From Cyclobacteriaceae bacterium (lineage in GTDB: Bacteria; Bacteroidota; Bacteroidia; Cytophagales; Cyclobacteriaceae): a stretch of 64,000 nt of DNA. Numbering within the stretch: position 1 is the stretch's first letter; each line of letters begins with the position of its first letter. Positions 42,785-51,421 of the stretch are shown piece by piece. The position numbers and the translations under genes are program-made. The stretch is taken from the NCBI GenBank assembly GCA_019694875.1, contig JAIBBC010000003.1:248001-312000 (forward strand). Reading direction: 5' to 3'. Under the pieces are notes generated by a model. It was given only the letters and a program-made list of their open reading frames with translations, was not told the origin of the DNA and searched no databases.

Positions 42785-43732
42785 TTATTCCTTCACTACT
42801 CCCATTGCGCAGAACTTATCGATGCGCTGCTGAATAAGGTCATCAACCGGGATTGCGCTGAGTTCTTTATAATTTGTCAGGATTGTCTTTTTCACTTCCT
42901 GCGCCATCCATTTCAGATCGTTGTGTGCACCACCCAGTGGTTCTTTTACAATGCCATCAATCAGTTTCAGCGAAAGCATGTCTTTGCCGGTGAGCTTTAA
43001 CACTTCGGCAGCCTGCTCTTTGAAGTCCCAGCTTCTCCAGAGAATGGATGAACATGACTCCGGAGAAATTACCGAGTACCAGGTGTTTTCAAGCATCAAC
43101 ACACGGTCTCCGATTGCGATACCCAGCGCACCGCCCGATGCACCTTCACCGATAACGATACAAATTACCGGAACCTTGAGCATAAACATCTCTTTCAGGT
43201 TGCGGGCAATTGCTTCACCCTGACCACGTTCTTCAGCTTCAAGTCCCGGAAATGCTCCGGGTGTATCGATTAACGTAATGATTGGCTTGTTGAACTTCTC
43301 TGCAAGTTTCATTAATCGCAGTGCCTTGCGATACCCTTCCGGGTTGGCCATTCCAAAATTGCGGAGCTGGCGCTGCTTGGTGTTGCGGCCTTTTTGCTGG
43401 CCGATAATCATGAAGGTTTGACCTTCAATGGTTCCGAAACCTCCTACCATCGCCTTATCATCGGCAACGGTACGGTCGCCATGCAGTTCAATAAAGTCGG
43501 TTGTGATTTCGTAAATGTAATCTAAGGTATACGGTCGATCAGGATGACGTGAAATCTGAACACGCTGCCATCCGGTAAGGTTTTCGAACGTTTCGGTTTT
43601 AAGATCTTTGATTTTTTTTTCAAGAGCCTGAATGGCATCCCGAACTTTGTCATCGCTATCCCCCGCCAGGTGTTTCATGTCCTCCAGTTTCGCCTCCAGT
43701 TCAGCAATGGGCTTCTCAAAATCCAATAACAT
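42785..43732 (-). CDS. accA: Acetyl-CoA carboxylase carboxyltransferase subunit alpha
   Basis: A 315-residue subunit of the carboxyltransferase that makes malonyl-CoA for fatty acid synthesis. Recognised from an N-terminal coiled region ([20 protein letters not shown]), [49 protein letters not shown] and the [11 protein letters not shown] oxyanion region. Length is typical. The partner accD is not in the window. Single gene with its own terminator. Confidence 0.96.
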   Translation of the reverse strand: MLLDFEKPIAELEAKLEDMKHLAGDSDDKVRDAIQALEKKIKDLKTETFENLTGWQRVQISRHPDRPYTLDYIYEITTDFIELHGDRTVADDKAMVGGFGTIEGQTFMIIGQQKGRNTKQRQLRNFGMANPEGYRKALRLMKLAEKFNKPIITLIDTPGAFPGLEAEERGQGEAIARNLKEMFMLKVPVICIVIGEGASGGALGIAIGDRVLMLENTWYSVISPESCSSILWRSWDFKEQAAEVLKLTGKDMLSLKLIDGIVKEPLGGAHNDLKWMAQEVKKTILTNYKELSAIPVDDLIQQRIDKFCAMGVVKE

Positions 43733-43751
43733 AGGTCGTTTTTAGCGAGCA

Positions 43752-43759
43752 CAAAGTTA
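43752..43759 (-). promoter_or_regulatory. -7 element of accA
   Basis: TAACTTTG on the minus strand is an exact TAnnTTTG match, 19 nt before the ATG at 43732. No TTG at the normal distance was found. Confidence 0.5.
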
Positions 43760-43934
43760 ACACGATTGTGCAAATTTTGAATGGATTCGCGCAAATTGTA
43801 AAAACCAAAGTAACTGGTTATCAATATTTTAACGCAGTCCGAAAAGTGAGCTTGCTTGCGATTCGGGTGAGGATCAAGTTTCGGTAATGCCGAAAGGAAT
43901 ATGCAAGGCAATAGTTTTTATGGAAATTATGCTT

Positions 43935-43958
43935 CTCCCGCATCTTACGGGAGGCGGG
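43935..43958. other. Stem-loop with two exclusive pairings in a 330-nt gap
   Basis: In the gap 43733-44063, which holds no convincing gene, CTCCCG (43935-43940) pairs with CGGGAG (43948-43953), or CCCGC (43937-43941) with GCGGG (43954-43958); the two exclude each other. The GC content is higher than around it. Role unknown. Confidence 0.4.
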
Positions 43959-43998
43959 GCGAACAGCGACCACATCCAATTTTTGAAAGGAGGTTTTG

Positions 43999-44027
43999 TT
44001 GCTTTGCCGTTGAATTAAATATATTGG
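43999..44027 (+). promoter_or_regulatory. Possible promoter of the 425-residue gene
   Basis: TTG (43999-44001), 18-nt spacer and TATATTGG (44020-44027, one base off TAnnTTTG), ending 36 nt before the ATG. Confidence 0.4.
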
Positions 44028-44063
44028 TTCAAATGCCACGCACTTTCATAAATAATCCCTTGC

Positions 44064-45341
44064 ATGAAAAGTACGATTACAATCTGCCTGTTTGTTTTCA
44101 CTACAGGCTGTGCTATCGCACAAAAACAAAATTTTGTTCCCGGATACATCGTCAAAAATTATTTCGACACTACCCGGGGATTTGTTAACGATCAGCACTG
44201 GAAGTTTACTCCGGAGAAAATATCCTTTAAGAGCGATGCCGGATCTGTGACTGACTACTCATCTGCCGACATCACCTCTTTTCTGGTAGCAGGCAAGCTG
44301 TACGAATCGGTTCTGGTTGATGTTGAAACCAGCCCGGACAAAGAAACCGAACTTACAACCGATCCGGAGTTCAAGCTTGAGAAGAGGAAGGTATTTTTGG
44401 GTGCGCTTATCCCGGGCGAAAAAGGATTGTACTATTATCAGCCCGAAAATGGTAAACGCAACTTTTACATCAAGTTCAACGGAAAACACCAGGTACTTCT
44501 TTACAAGTCGTATGTAACCCCGAGCGCTGGCTCAGAAAAGTCCGATCCAACCATTGCTCACAACAACAAATTTCAGGAGCAACTGGCGGTATTTCTGGAA
44601 GAATGCCCGTCCGTGACTGCTAATCTGAACGAAGTCGCATATACCCGCAAATCGCTGGAGAAGCTGGTGGGGCAGTTCTTCATTTGCACCGAGCGACCGC
44701 TTCCGACAGAAAAACTTCCAACTGATAAAATCACACCGAAATTTACAGCGCTTGCCGGTACATCCGTTTCGTTTCTCACGTTCAGGAGCAAAACCTTCCC
44801 TTACCTGTCAGAGGCGGACTTTAAACCTTCACTTAATTTTACGGCCGGATTGGGATTGGAAATTTTTCCTTCAAAAGACGGAAAGTGGTCGTTTGTTAAT
44901 GAACTTGTATACCTGTATTACAACATCGAGGGCGATTATGTGAATGACGTTAGTGCAACCCGGTATGAATCTGCGCACTCGGAGTTCTTCAATCAGTATG
45001 TAAAGTTAAATACGCTGTTCAGGCTTAACGTACAGAAACGGAAGAACCTGATTTTCTTCAATGCCGGGATAAGCAATGGTTATGCACTTAGTTTGAAAGG
45101 AACCCAGAAGGAATATCGCAGGCTTGCAGACTTCGAACAATACAACGATCTGGAGCCTTATGATAAAGAACAGCGCTATGAAATAGGTGTTCTGGCCGGA
45201 GCCGGGTTATCGCACAACAGAATGACGTACCAAATCCGGTACGAATCATCGAACGGTTTTACGGTTGCGCCTCAATTGACATCGAAAGTGGCCAGTATCC
45301 GTTTCCTGGTAAGTTATCATCTCAACTACGAGAAAGATTAA
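44064..45341 (+). CDS. Hypothetical secreted/outer membrane protein with C-terminal barrel (425 aa)
   Basis: A 425-residue protein with a signal peptide (cleavage after AIAQ, residue 20). The N-terminal half (about 25-210) is a soluble alpha/beta region (VPGYIVKNYFDTTRGFVND, ISFKSDAGSVTDYSSADITSF). The C-terminal half (about 230-425) reads as an outer-membrane beta-barrel (FTAGLGLEIFPS, LIFFNAGISNGYALSLKG) ending in an alternating strand (IRFLVSYHLNY). The same layout is frequent in Bacteroidota, with unknown function. The other barrel gene downstream may be related. Confidence 0.7.
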   Translation: MKSTITICLFVFTTGCAIAQKQNFVPGYIVKNYFDTTRGFVNDQHWKFTPEKISFKSDAGSVTDYSSADITSFLVAGKLYESVLVDVETSPDKETELTTDPEFKLEKRKVFLGALIPGEKGLYYYQPENGKRNFYIKFNGKHQVLLYKSYVTPSAGSEKSDPTIAHNNKFQEQLAVFLEECPSVTANLNEVAYTRKSLEKLVGQFFICTERPLPTEKLPTDKITPKFTALAGTSVSFLTFRSKTFPYLSEADFKPSLNFTAGLGLEIFPSKDGKWSFVNELVYLYYNIEGDYVNDVSATRYESAHSEFFNQYVKLNTLFRLNVQKRKNLIFFNAGISNGYALSLKGTQKEYRRLADFEQYNDLEPYDKEQRYEIGVLAGAGLSHNRMTYQIRYESSNGFTVAPQLTSKVASIRFLVSYHLNYEKD

Positions 45342-45443
45342 CGAATAGGTACGCATTCCGCTCAAACGTACAAATGTGATTTCATCAAGGGTGCTGCCAA
45401 AATAGAAAAAGCATATTGTAACTTTACAAAATATATACTACGA

Positions 45444-46196
45444 ATGATGAGATTCTCCCAACTGCATCAACTTGTTATTTGTACCTGTTTATTTCTGTGC
45501 GTCCATTCGCAAATTCAGGGACAAGGTGAATTCGGTTTTAAAATTGGCGGCAATATTTCTCGTATTAATGGGCACTTCGAATATTACAAAACTACCTACC
45601 GGCCTGGATTCCAGATAGGGTTCAGTTATAAACATCTTTTAGGCGAGACAATTTTCATACGTCCCGAAATTGCATTCACTCAAAAAGGAGGAAAGATCGA
45701 CTACAAAATTTATGGCGAAACGGGATCGGACTATGAACTCTATGGATATCAAAAAGTTAATTACCTGGAGTTGCCGCTGAACATTGATTTTAAACTGGGA
45801 AGCAATGAAAAGAATTTTATGTACGTATCAATTGGGGCGTATTATGCGATTGCAGTAGGTGGCAATCTCGTTCTTGACAATAAACTTACTGATCATGACG
45901 ATCCTGAGAATAGTCGCACAATTCACTATAGAATGCAAATGCAATACAAGGATGTCATTACCACTGGAGATCAGAGGAAATATAAATCCTCCTTTGAACA
46001 AGAGAATGGATTTCTAAAAAAATCCGATGCTGGCGTTAAGCTTGGGCTGGGATATCAACTTGGAATTATCAGAACAGACTTGACGTATTGCATAGGGCTT
46101 CGCAACATTAATCCACACGAAAAAGGCGTAACTAGTACCGAGATCGCTAAAACAAACGCAACACTTGAGTTAAATTTCTCAGTTTTCCTTGATTAA
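45444..46196 (+). CDS. PorT-like outer membrane beta-barrel protein (250 aa)
   Basis: A 250-residue protein with a signal peptide (about 1-27, ending IQGQ). Barrel strands: EFGFKIGGNISRI, FRPEIAFTQKGG-like segments and a long periplasm-facing YLELPLNIDFKLG turn, characteristic of the PorT/OMP_b-brl_2 group. The extracellular loops are long and charged (DHDDPENSRT). An ATGATG start with TAACTTTA 27 nt upstream. Separate transcript from the gene at 44064. Confidence 0.75.
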   Translation: MMRFSQLHQLVICTCLFLCVHSQIQGQGEFGFKIGGNISRINGHFEYYKTTYRPGFQIGFSYKHLLGETIFIRPEIAFTQKGGKIDYKIYGETGSDYELYGYQKVNYLELPLNIDFKLGSNEKNFMYVSIGAYYAIAVGGNLVLDNKLTDHDDPENSRTIHYRMQMQYKDVITTGDQRKYKSSFEQENGFLKKSDAGVKLGLGYQLGIIRTDLTYCIGLRNINPHEKGVTSTEIAKTNATLELNFSVFLD

Positions 46197-46247
46197 TCCT
46201 GTTAGTACAGACAAACCCCGCTGAAAACAATACCCGAGCTTAAAAAC

Positions 46248-46279
46248 AAAAAAGCCTGTCAGAATTGCTCTAACAGGCT
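46248..46279 (-). terminator. Terminator of tRNA-Asp
   Basis: AGCCTGT (46253-46259) pairs with ACAGGCT (46273-46279), extended by AGA/TCT inside; the A run 46247-46253 is T-rich on the minus strand. Confidence 0.8.
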
Positions 46280-46288
46280 CATTTTGAG

Positions 46289-46362
46289 CGGTCTGGACGG
46301 GACTCGAACCCGCGACCTCCTGCGTGACAGGCAGGCATTCTAACCAGCTGAACTACCAGACC
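46289..46362 (-). tRNA. tRNA-Asp (anticodon GTC)
   Basis: A 74-nt cloverleaf. Acceptor stem GGTCTGG pairs with CCAGACC, discriminator G. The anticodon stem CCTGC/GCAGG encloses the loop CTGTCAC, which gives anticodon GTC. The T arm GCGGGTTCGAGTCCCG is standard. CCA is not encoded (GCTC follows), as usual in many Bacteroidota. Confidence 0.97.
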
Positions 46363-46389
46363 GTTGCTCCATCGGTTAAAATAGGTGCG

Positions 46390-46419
46390 CAAAGATAGCG
46401 GAACGGGCCTTTTCTCCAA
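46390..46419 (-). promoter_or_regulatory. Promoter of tRNA-Asp
   Basis: On the minus strand TTG (46419-46417), 19-nt spacer and TATCTTTG (46397-46390), an exact match to the phylum consensus, 27 nt upstream of the tRNA. The cleanest promoter in the window. Confidence 0.75.
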
Positions 46420-46438
46420 AATATGCCCGGAATATTTC

Positions 46439-46753
46439 CTAGAAATTGGTCTTTCTGTCGATGGTCAGCTTCTCGATCATCAGCGGACTGAGCGAATCGG
46501 AGTATGGTCCGTACGCATCTACCAGCAGACCTTTCACGCCATCCGATGAACTAATCGCGAACAGCACGGAGCTATCGTCAGGATTCGTCATGCCCTCAAA
46601 GCGATGTACTTCATCCACATGAAACTGCTGGGGCGCAAACCTGCGGTTAAGTGGCGGACATTCAATCCATTCCGGATGAAGATTGAAGTCATTCACATAA
46701 CCCTTTTGCTTCAGGGCCGTCATGGCTTGTGAGAGTGTATCAAAAGTTTTCAT
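46439..46753 (-). CDS. Hypothetical conserved protein (104 aa), coupled to dps
   Basis: A 104-residue soluble protein (TLSQAMTALKQKGYVNDFNL, VDEVHRFEGMTNPDDSSVLFAI). I recall short proteins with this pattern being labelled phosphoribosylpyrophosphate synthetase by automated annotation; the length and the lack of a PRPP-binding motif make that name wrong. Its ATG shares a base with the dps stop (TAATG), so it is translationally coupled to dps. The function is unknown. Confidence 0.7.
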   Translation of the reverse strand: MKTFDTLSQAMTALKQKGYVNDFNLHPEWIECPPLNRRFAPQQFHVDEVHRFEGMTNPDDSSVLFAISSSDGVKGLLVDAYGPYSDSLSPLMIEKLTIDRKTNF

Positions 46754-47235
46754 TATTTCTTATTCAAAAAAGCAGAATACATCCAAACCAGTTTTTCCTG
46801 CGCACGAATGTAGTCACTCATCAGGGCATTGGTTCCTTCATCATCAGCTTTCGCAGACATCGCAAGCAGTTCGCGTTCTTTTACGATTAACGTACTCAAC
46901 CCCGACAATATGTATTCCACGGCCACTTTTCCATCCGTCACATTATTACGTTCCTGTATCTTCGAAAGTTTGATGTACTGCGAAAAGCTGTGAACCGGAG
47001 TGTAGCCTAGCGTCAGAATCCGCTCCGCAATCTCGTCAATCTTGACAAGCGCATCATTATAAAGCTCTTCAAACTTCAAATGAAGCTCGAAAAACTTGTC
47101 GCCTTTGATATTCCAATGAAAGCCGCGGGCGTTCATATAAAATACCTGGTAGTTTGCCAGCAGGTCGTTTAACGAAGCCGCCAGCTTTTCGGTGAGCCGG
47201 GAATCCAGACCGATCTGATTGGTTGACTTTGCCAT
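46753..47235 (-). CDS. dps: Dps-like DNA-binding ferritin
   Basis: A 160-residue protein from the ATG at 47235 (MAKSTNQIGLD); a TTG 9 nt upstream is less likely. The Dps ferroxidase centre is at FHWNIKGDKFFELHLKFEELYNDALVKID (H, D and E ligands shared between subunits), and the fold is a four-helix bundle. Dps dodecamers store iron and protect DNA from peroxide. The 104-residue gene follows with TAATG overlap. It is divergent from the 56-residue lipoprotein gene with only 50 nt between starts. Confidence 0.9.
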   Translation of the reverse strand: MAKSTNQIGLDSRLTEKLAASLNDLLANYQVFYMNARGFHWNIKGDKFFELHLKFEELYNDALVKIDEIAERILTLGYTPVHSFSQYIKLSKIQERNNVTDGKVAVEYILSGLSTLIVKERELLAMSAKADDEGTNALMSDYIRAQEKLVWMYSAFLNKK

Positions 47236-47285
47236 AACAAACAAATGATTTACTACTAAAAATAGTACTTTTAGGAGTTCAAAAC

Positions 47286-47456
47286 ATGATCCGGAGCCTC
47301 ATCTTCTGCCTGTTGCTTGTTTTTATCTTTCCCTCGTGTGCAAAGAAGGCCCAGGGGTCGAGCGTGGTTATCAAACCTAAAACCCACAACCGGTACTTTG
47401 TTAAAAAAACCGATCGTTATAAAAAGCGGACTAAGCTGGTTCGTATGAAGGGCTGA
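47286..47456 (+). CDS. Small basic lipoprotein (56 aa)
   Basis: A 56-codon ORF, ATG to TGA. A short signal with lipobox FPSC (Cys18) is followed by a strongly basic tail (KKAQGSSVVIKPKTHNRYF, then KKTDRYKKRTKLVRMKG). It is probably anchored in a membrane, with the basic tail free to contact peptidoglycan or nucleic acid. TACTTTTA at 47266-47273 is a probable -7 element. The stop lies 1 nt from the convergent TetR gene. Confidence 0.6.
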   Translation: MIRSLIFCLLLVFIFPSCAKKAQGSSVVIKPKTHNRYFVKKTDRYKKRTKLVRMKG

Positions 47457-47457
47457 C

Positions 47458-48087
47458 CTATTGCAACCCCTTTACCACCAGATCAATATTTTTCCTGAAA
47501 AAGAAACGCTGCGGACTAATCTGGTTGGTGTGCGCTGTAACGATTGATCCCAGCAAGATTGCCATAAACAGATTGGTAATGTCTTTCGTGCCCGAAGCTT
47601 TGGTAATTTCTTTCTTGAAGATGGCTTCCAGCGTAAACTTGTCGAGCATCTGCTCCAATGAAAGGATTTCAACGGAATGAATTTCAGGCTGATCCGGGAA
47701 AAGGAACACTTTTTCTTCAGGCCTTACCGTGAACGGTTTGGGTGGTCGTTTCAAATCGGCCAGGTAGCCGATTAAGCTCAACATCAACCCCGGATGGGTT
47801 TCACACTCTTCGCTCAGCTTGTCAGACAAATAATAAATTCCCTGGAGGCCTTCTTTTGGTTTGGTCTTCAGTTCAACCGCCCGGTTCAGGCACCAGATCC
47901 TGAAATAATAAAGTAAAACATCTTCCTTCTGTGGAAAATACTTGAAAAAAGTGACCTTACTGATCTTAACTTTTGCGCAAAGATCGTCAACATATAAATC
48001 TTCAAAAGGTTTTTTGCCTATGAGCTTAAGGGTGTTCTCTAAAATCTGAATTTTGAGCCGCGCAGCCTTTTCTTTCCGTAAATTCAT
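47458..48087 (-). CDS. TetR/AcrR family transcriptional regulator (209 aa)
   Basis: A 209-residue regulator. The N-terminal helix-turn-helix is at about residues 24-56 (FEDLYVDDLCAKVKISKVTFFKYFPQKEDVLLYYF). The C-terminal ligand domain is specific to this gene and not recognised. It is divergent from ggt with 60 nt between starts, so it may control ggt and itself. The ligand is unknown. Confidence 0.85.
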   Translation of the reverse strand: MNLRKEKAARLKIQILENTLKLIGKKPFEDLYVDDLCAKVKISKVTFFKYFPQKEDVLLYYFRIWCLNRAVELKTKPKEGLQGIYYLSDKLSEECETHPGLMLSLIGYLADLKRPPKPFTVRPEEKVFLFPDQPEIHSVEILSLEQMLDKFTLEAIFKKEITKASGTKDITNLFMAILLGSIVTAHTNQISPQRFFFRKNIDLVVKGLQ

Positions 48088-48147
48088 GAATCTGTACTCA
48101 AGTTTGCTTTTAAATACTCATTTAATTGATATAAAACCAATCAAATT

Positions 48148-49854
48148 ATGATAAAGCGCTTTTCCCTGCTTTCACTTGTCATTATTGCCGTTGCCTGTCA
48201 GCCGGAACAGCCGAAACGCTATCAGGGAATGGTTGCCGATTCAGCCATGGTAGTGTGTGCACATCCTGTCGCATCACGCATCGGGATCGACATTATGCGC
48301 AAGGGTGGAAATGCAGTTGATGCCGCTGTTGCTGTACAACTCGCGCTTACCGTGGCTTTTCCCGAAGCTGGCAACATCGGTGGCGGTGGTTTTATGATTC
48401 TTCGCGAGCCAACGGGTAAATCCGTAGCGCTCGACTTCCGCGAAAAGGCACCGTCACGGGCTTTCCGCGACATGTATCTAGACTCTACAGGAAACGTGAT
48501 TGATAAACTCAGCACAAAAGGCGCGCTTGCATCCGGTGTACCGGGATCAATCGACGGAATGATTGAAATGCACACCAGGTATGGCAGGCTTCCATGGAAA
48601 GATCTGGTGCAACCTGCCGTTGATCTGGCGTTGAAGGGAATAGCACTGACGCAGCGTGAAGCTGACAACCTGAATCACGCACAATTAAAGTTGAAAAAAT
48701 ATAACACGGTCACTCCCCACTACCTGCTGAATGAATGGCGTGCAGGTGATACGTTAAAATGGACTGAACTCGGCCATACGTTCGAACGCATTCGTGATGA
48801 AGGCCGGAAGGGGTTTTATGAGGGAAAGACGGCTGACGACATCGTTGCCGAAATGAAGCGAAGCAACGGCATCATCACGCATGACGATCTGAAGAACTAT
48901 CATTCGCAATGGGTTGAACCGATTTCCGCCAGCTACAAAGGCTACACGGTTATCTCGATGCCCCCTCCTTCCAGCGGTGGCATAACATTAATTCAGCTAT
49001 TGAAATCGATCGAACCTTATCCGGTTGAAAAATGGGGCCATAACTCTGCCAAAACCATTCACCTGTACACCGAGGCTGAACGAAGATCCTTTGCTGATCG
49101 GGCAGTTCACCTGGGTGATCCGAGATTTTACGATATTCCAACCAGCACGCTCACTTCCGAAAGCTACATCACAGAGCGCATGTCTACTTTCAATCCTGAC
49201 AAGGCCACGCGGAGCACTGATGTGCGCGAAGGCAATGTTATGCCGGAACATACAGAAACGACACATATTTCTATTGTTGACAAGGATGGGATGGCCGTAT
49301 CGGTTACCACAACACTGAACGACTGGTTTGGCAATTACGTGGTGGTGGCAGGGTCGGGATTTTTTCTGAACAACGAGATGGACGATTTCAGCATGAAGCC
49401 GGGCGTTCCCAATTCGTATGGCGTAACCGGAGGACTGAAAAATGAAATCCAGCCTGGCAAAACGATGCTAAGCTCGATGACACCAACCATTGTTACAAAA
49501 AACGATTCGTTGTTTATGGTGGTTGGTTCGCCCGGAGGACCGCGCATTATGACTGCCGTATTCCAAACGATTGTTAACGTAATTGATTTTAAGCTCGGCA
49601 TGCAGGAGGCTGTGGACGCGAAACGTATTCACAGTCAGTGGCTTCCTGATGCTATCTTTCCCGAATACGGAGCAATCAGCAAGCGCGACAGCATTCGGTT
49701 ATCCGATATGGGCCACAGCGTGAAAACGCTTAATGATCTCGACAAAGGGCTGACGTTCATTGGCCGCGTCGACGGAATTTTGGTATTACCGAACCGAAAG
49801 CTTGAAGCCGGTGCCGATGGTAAACGCGGTGACGACTCTGCCGCGGGTTACTAG
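48148..49854 (+). CDS. ggt: Gamma-glutamyltransferase (lipoprotein)
   Basis: A 568-residue Ntn-hydrolase with lipobox AVAC (Cys17). It is made as a precursor that cleaves itself before the catalytic Thr372 (TTHISIVD). GNIGGGGFM near 75, MTPTIV and GGPRIMTAV form the substrate site, and the C-terminus DDSAAGY is the usual end. It hydrolyses glutathione or transfers its glutamyl group outside the cell. Next to a divergent TetR gene. The stop overlaps the convergent OmpA/PD40 gene by 4 nt. Confidence 0.93.
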   Translation: MIKRFSLLSLVIIAVACQPEQPKRYQGMVADSAMVVCAHPVASRIGIDIMRKGGNAVDAAVAVQLALTVAFPEAGNIGGGGFMILREPTGKSVALDFREKAPSRAFRDMYLDSTGNVIDKLSTKGALASGVPGSIDGMIEMHTRYGRLPWKDLVQPAVDLALKGIALTQREADNLNHAQLKLKKYNTVTPHYLLNEWRAGDTLKWTELGHTFERIRDEGRKGFYEGKTADDIVAEMKRSNGIITHDDLKNYHSQWVEPISASYKGYTVISMPPPSSGGITLIQLLKSIEPYPVEKWGHNSAKTIHLYTEAERRSFADRAVHLGDPRFYDIPTSTLTSESYITERMSTFNPDKATRSTDVREGNVMPEHTETTHISIVDKDGMAVSVTTTLNDWFGNYVVVAGSGFFLNNEMDDFSMKPGVPNSYGVTGGLKNEIQPGKTMLSSMTPTIVTKNDSLFMVVGSPGGPRIMTAVFQTIVNVIDFKLGMQEAVDAKRIHSQWLPDAIFPEYGAISKRDSIRLSDMGHSVKTLNDLDKGLTFIGRVDGILVLPNRKLEAGADGKRGDDSAAGY

Positions 49855-51419
49855 AGCTTTTTGATGGTAAACTCAACACGCCTGTTCAGCAAGCGTGTAT
49901 CTTCGTTCTCATTGCTCGCAATCGGCTTTGAGCCGCCATACCCTTTGCCCGAAATGCGTTTTGCCTTAATGCCTTTCGATACCAGGTAGTTCTTAACCTT
50001 ATTTACACGTTTCTGCGAAAGCGCCATCAACTGCTGAAACGATCCGCGATTGTCGGTATGGCCGGCAAGTTCAATTTCAACGTGCGGATTATCTTTCATG
50101 AACTGAACCACGAGGTCGAGCTGAGGGTATGAATCCGGCAATAACGCATCTTTACTCTGCACGAAAAGAATGTTTTTCAGGGTAACGGTTGTTCCGATTT
50201 CTATCGGCTGCATCTGAAAATTCATTTCCAGATCCTTCAGCTCGTACGTTTTCAGGTCGAGCGATTCGAGATCGTTAACAAAGCCGGGCGCATCGATCTT
50301 GATTGTGTAAACATTTCCTGATTCGAGCGGGATTGAATACTCCCCGAGGTACGCATCGGCAGTAATCGTTTTACCGTTGTATTCAAAGATCATTTTACCG
50401 CTGACCGGATCTCCATTCTTCGCGTTTGTCAGGCGACCATGAACCTTAATCTTGTTTTCATTCAGTTTGTTGTACTGATTCTCGTTGAACTTGATGGCCG
50501 TATCAATTTTTGGTTGAACAACAGCAACAATCGTGGAATCTTTGCGCGGCACAAACACTTTCACATTCCCGTACCGGTCGCTGTTGCTGGTAGTCGTAAA
50601 CATAAAGAACCCGCTGGCGGAATAATCCTTAAAGAAAAGCTCGCGGCCGCTGGTGTTGATATCACGACCAAGGTTCACGGGTTCACTCCAGTTCGTCCAG
50701 GTATCGTCCAGTCGCGTTGCAGAATACACATCGAAGCTTCCGTTTCCTTTTGAGTTGGTTGAAAAATAAAGTGTTCGGGTATCCGCGCTCAGCGATGGGC
50801 TCAGCTCCTGCATTTTGGTGTTGATCACACTACCGAGGTTGATCGGTTGCTGCCATGCATTGTTTGATTTGATACTCACGTAAATATCTTCCACTCCGCG
50901 CGTTCCGTACGTTTCAGCAGAAAACACAAACACAGAACCATCGGCCGAGATTGATCCGCTCTGCAATGATGATTTATTCTGAAAGTACGGGATGCCGATG
51001 TTCTCAGGTCGCGACCAGCCCGAACCAACTTTTCGTGAAACCGAAATACCCTGCGTTGAAGCAACTGTTCCGGCAGGCCCGTAATGGTTTAATAAAAAAA
51101 CCTGGGAGCCGTCTGCCGAAAATCCGGCAACGGCATTGTAAGCCCGGTCATTTAATAATGCTCCCGCCTGTTGCGGTTCTGTCCATTTTCCGTTTACAAA
51201 TTCCGAAAACCAGATATCGCCCGGATCACGTTTGCCTCCAATGTTCAATGCATGGTTGCAAACTGTGAAGAATAACAACTTACCATCCGGGCTCAGCACA
51301 GGGCTTTGCTCGTCATACGATGAGTTTATAGTTTGAAGGGCTGTTGCATCAATAGTTTGCGCGGAAACTGTTAAGATTCCGATCAAAAGAAAAAAGATTA
51401 ATCCAAACGTTACCTTCAT
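49851..51419 (-). CDS. OmpA family protein with PD40 propeller (522 aa)
   Basis: I use the ATG at 51419 (MKVTFGLIFFLLIG), which starts the signal peptide and sits 2 nt after the glycosylase stop; the ATG at 51437 would overlap that gene. In order: PD40 beta-propeller repeats (about 30-275), a CRD-like beta domain (about 325-395) and OmpA (about 405-522, AGHTDNRGSFQ, LSQKRVNKVKNYL, NRRVEFTI). It resembles the protein at 16300-18342 but lacks the TPR part, so it is a related paralogue. Probably peptidoglycan-bound at the outer membrane. Confidence 0.82.
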   Translation of the reverse strand: MKVTFGLIFFLLIGILTVSAQTIDATALQTINSSYDEQSPVLSPDGKLLFFTVCNHALNIGGKRDPGDIWFSEFVNGKWTEPQQAGALLNDRAYNAVAGFSADGSQVFLLNHYGPAGTVASTQGISVSRKVGSGWSRPENIGIPYFQNKSSLQSGSISADGSVFVFSAETYGTRGVEDIYVSIKSNNAWQQPINLGSVINTKMQELSPSLSADTRTLYFSTNSKGNGSFDVYSATRLDDTWTNWSEPVNLGRDINTSGRELFFKDYSASGFFMFTTTSNSDRYGNVKVFVPRKDSTIVAVVQPKIDTAIKFNENQYNKLNENKIKVHGRLTNAKNGDPVSGKMIFEYNGKTITADAYLGEYSIPLESGNVYTIKIDAPGFVNDLESLDLKTYELKDLEMNFQMQPIEIGTTVTLKNILFVQSKDALLPDSYPQLDLVVQFMKDNPHVEIELAGHTDNRGSFQQLMALSQKRVNKVKNYLVSKGIKAKRISGKGYGGSKPIASNENEDTRLLNRRVEFTIKKL

Positions 51420-51421
51420 GC

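Noticed and set aside
43985-44003. AGGAGG as a ribosome binding site
   Set aside because: No start codon with an open frame follows at a suitable distance.
43901-44188. 95-codon frame across the gap before the 425-residue gene
   Set aside because: Runs into the signal peptide region of the real gene in another frame, with no protein-like pattern.
46439-46753. Phosphoribosylpyrophosphate synthetase
   Set aside because: At 104 residues it lacks the PRPP-binding loop and is a third of the enzyme length.
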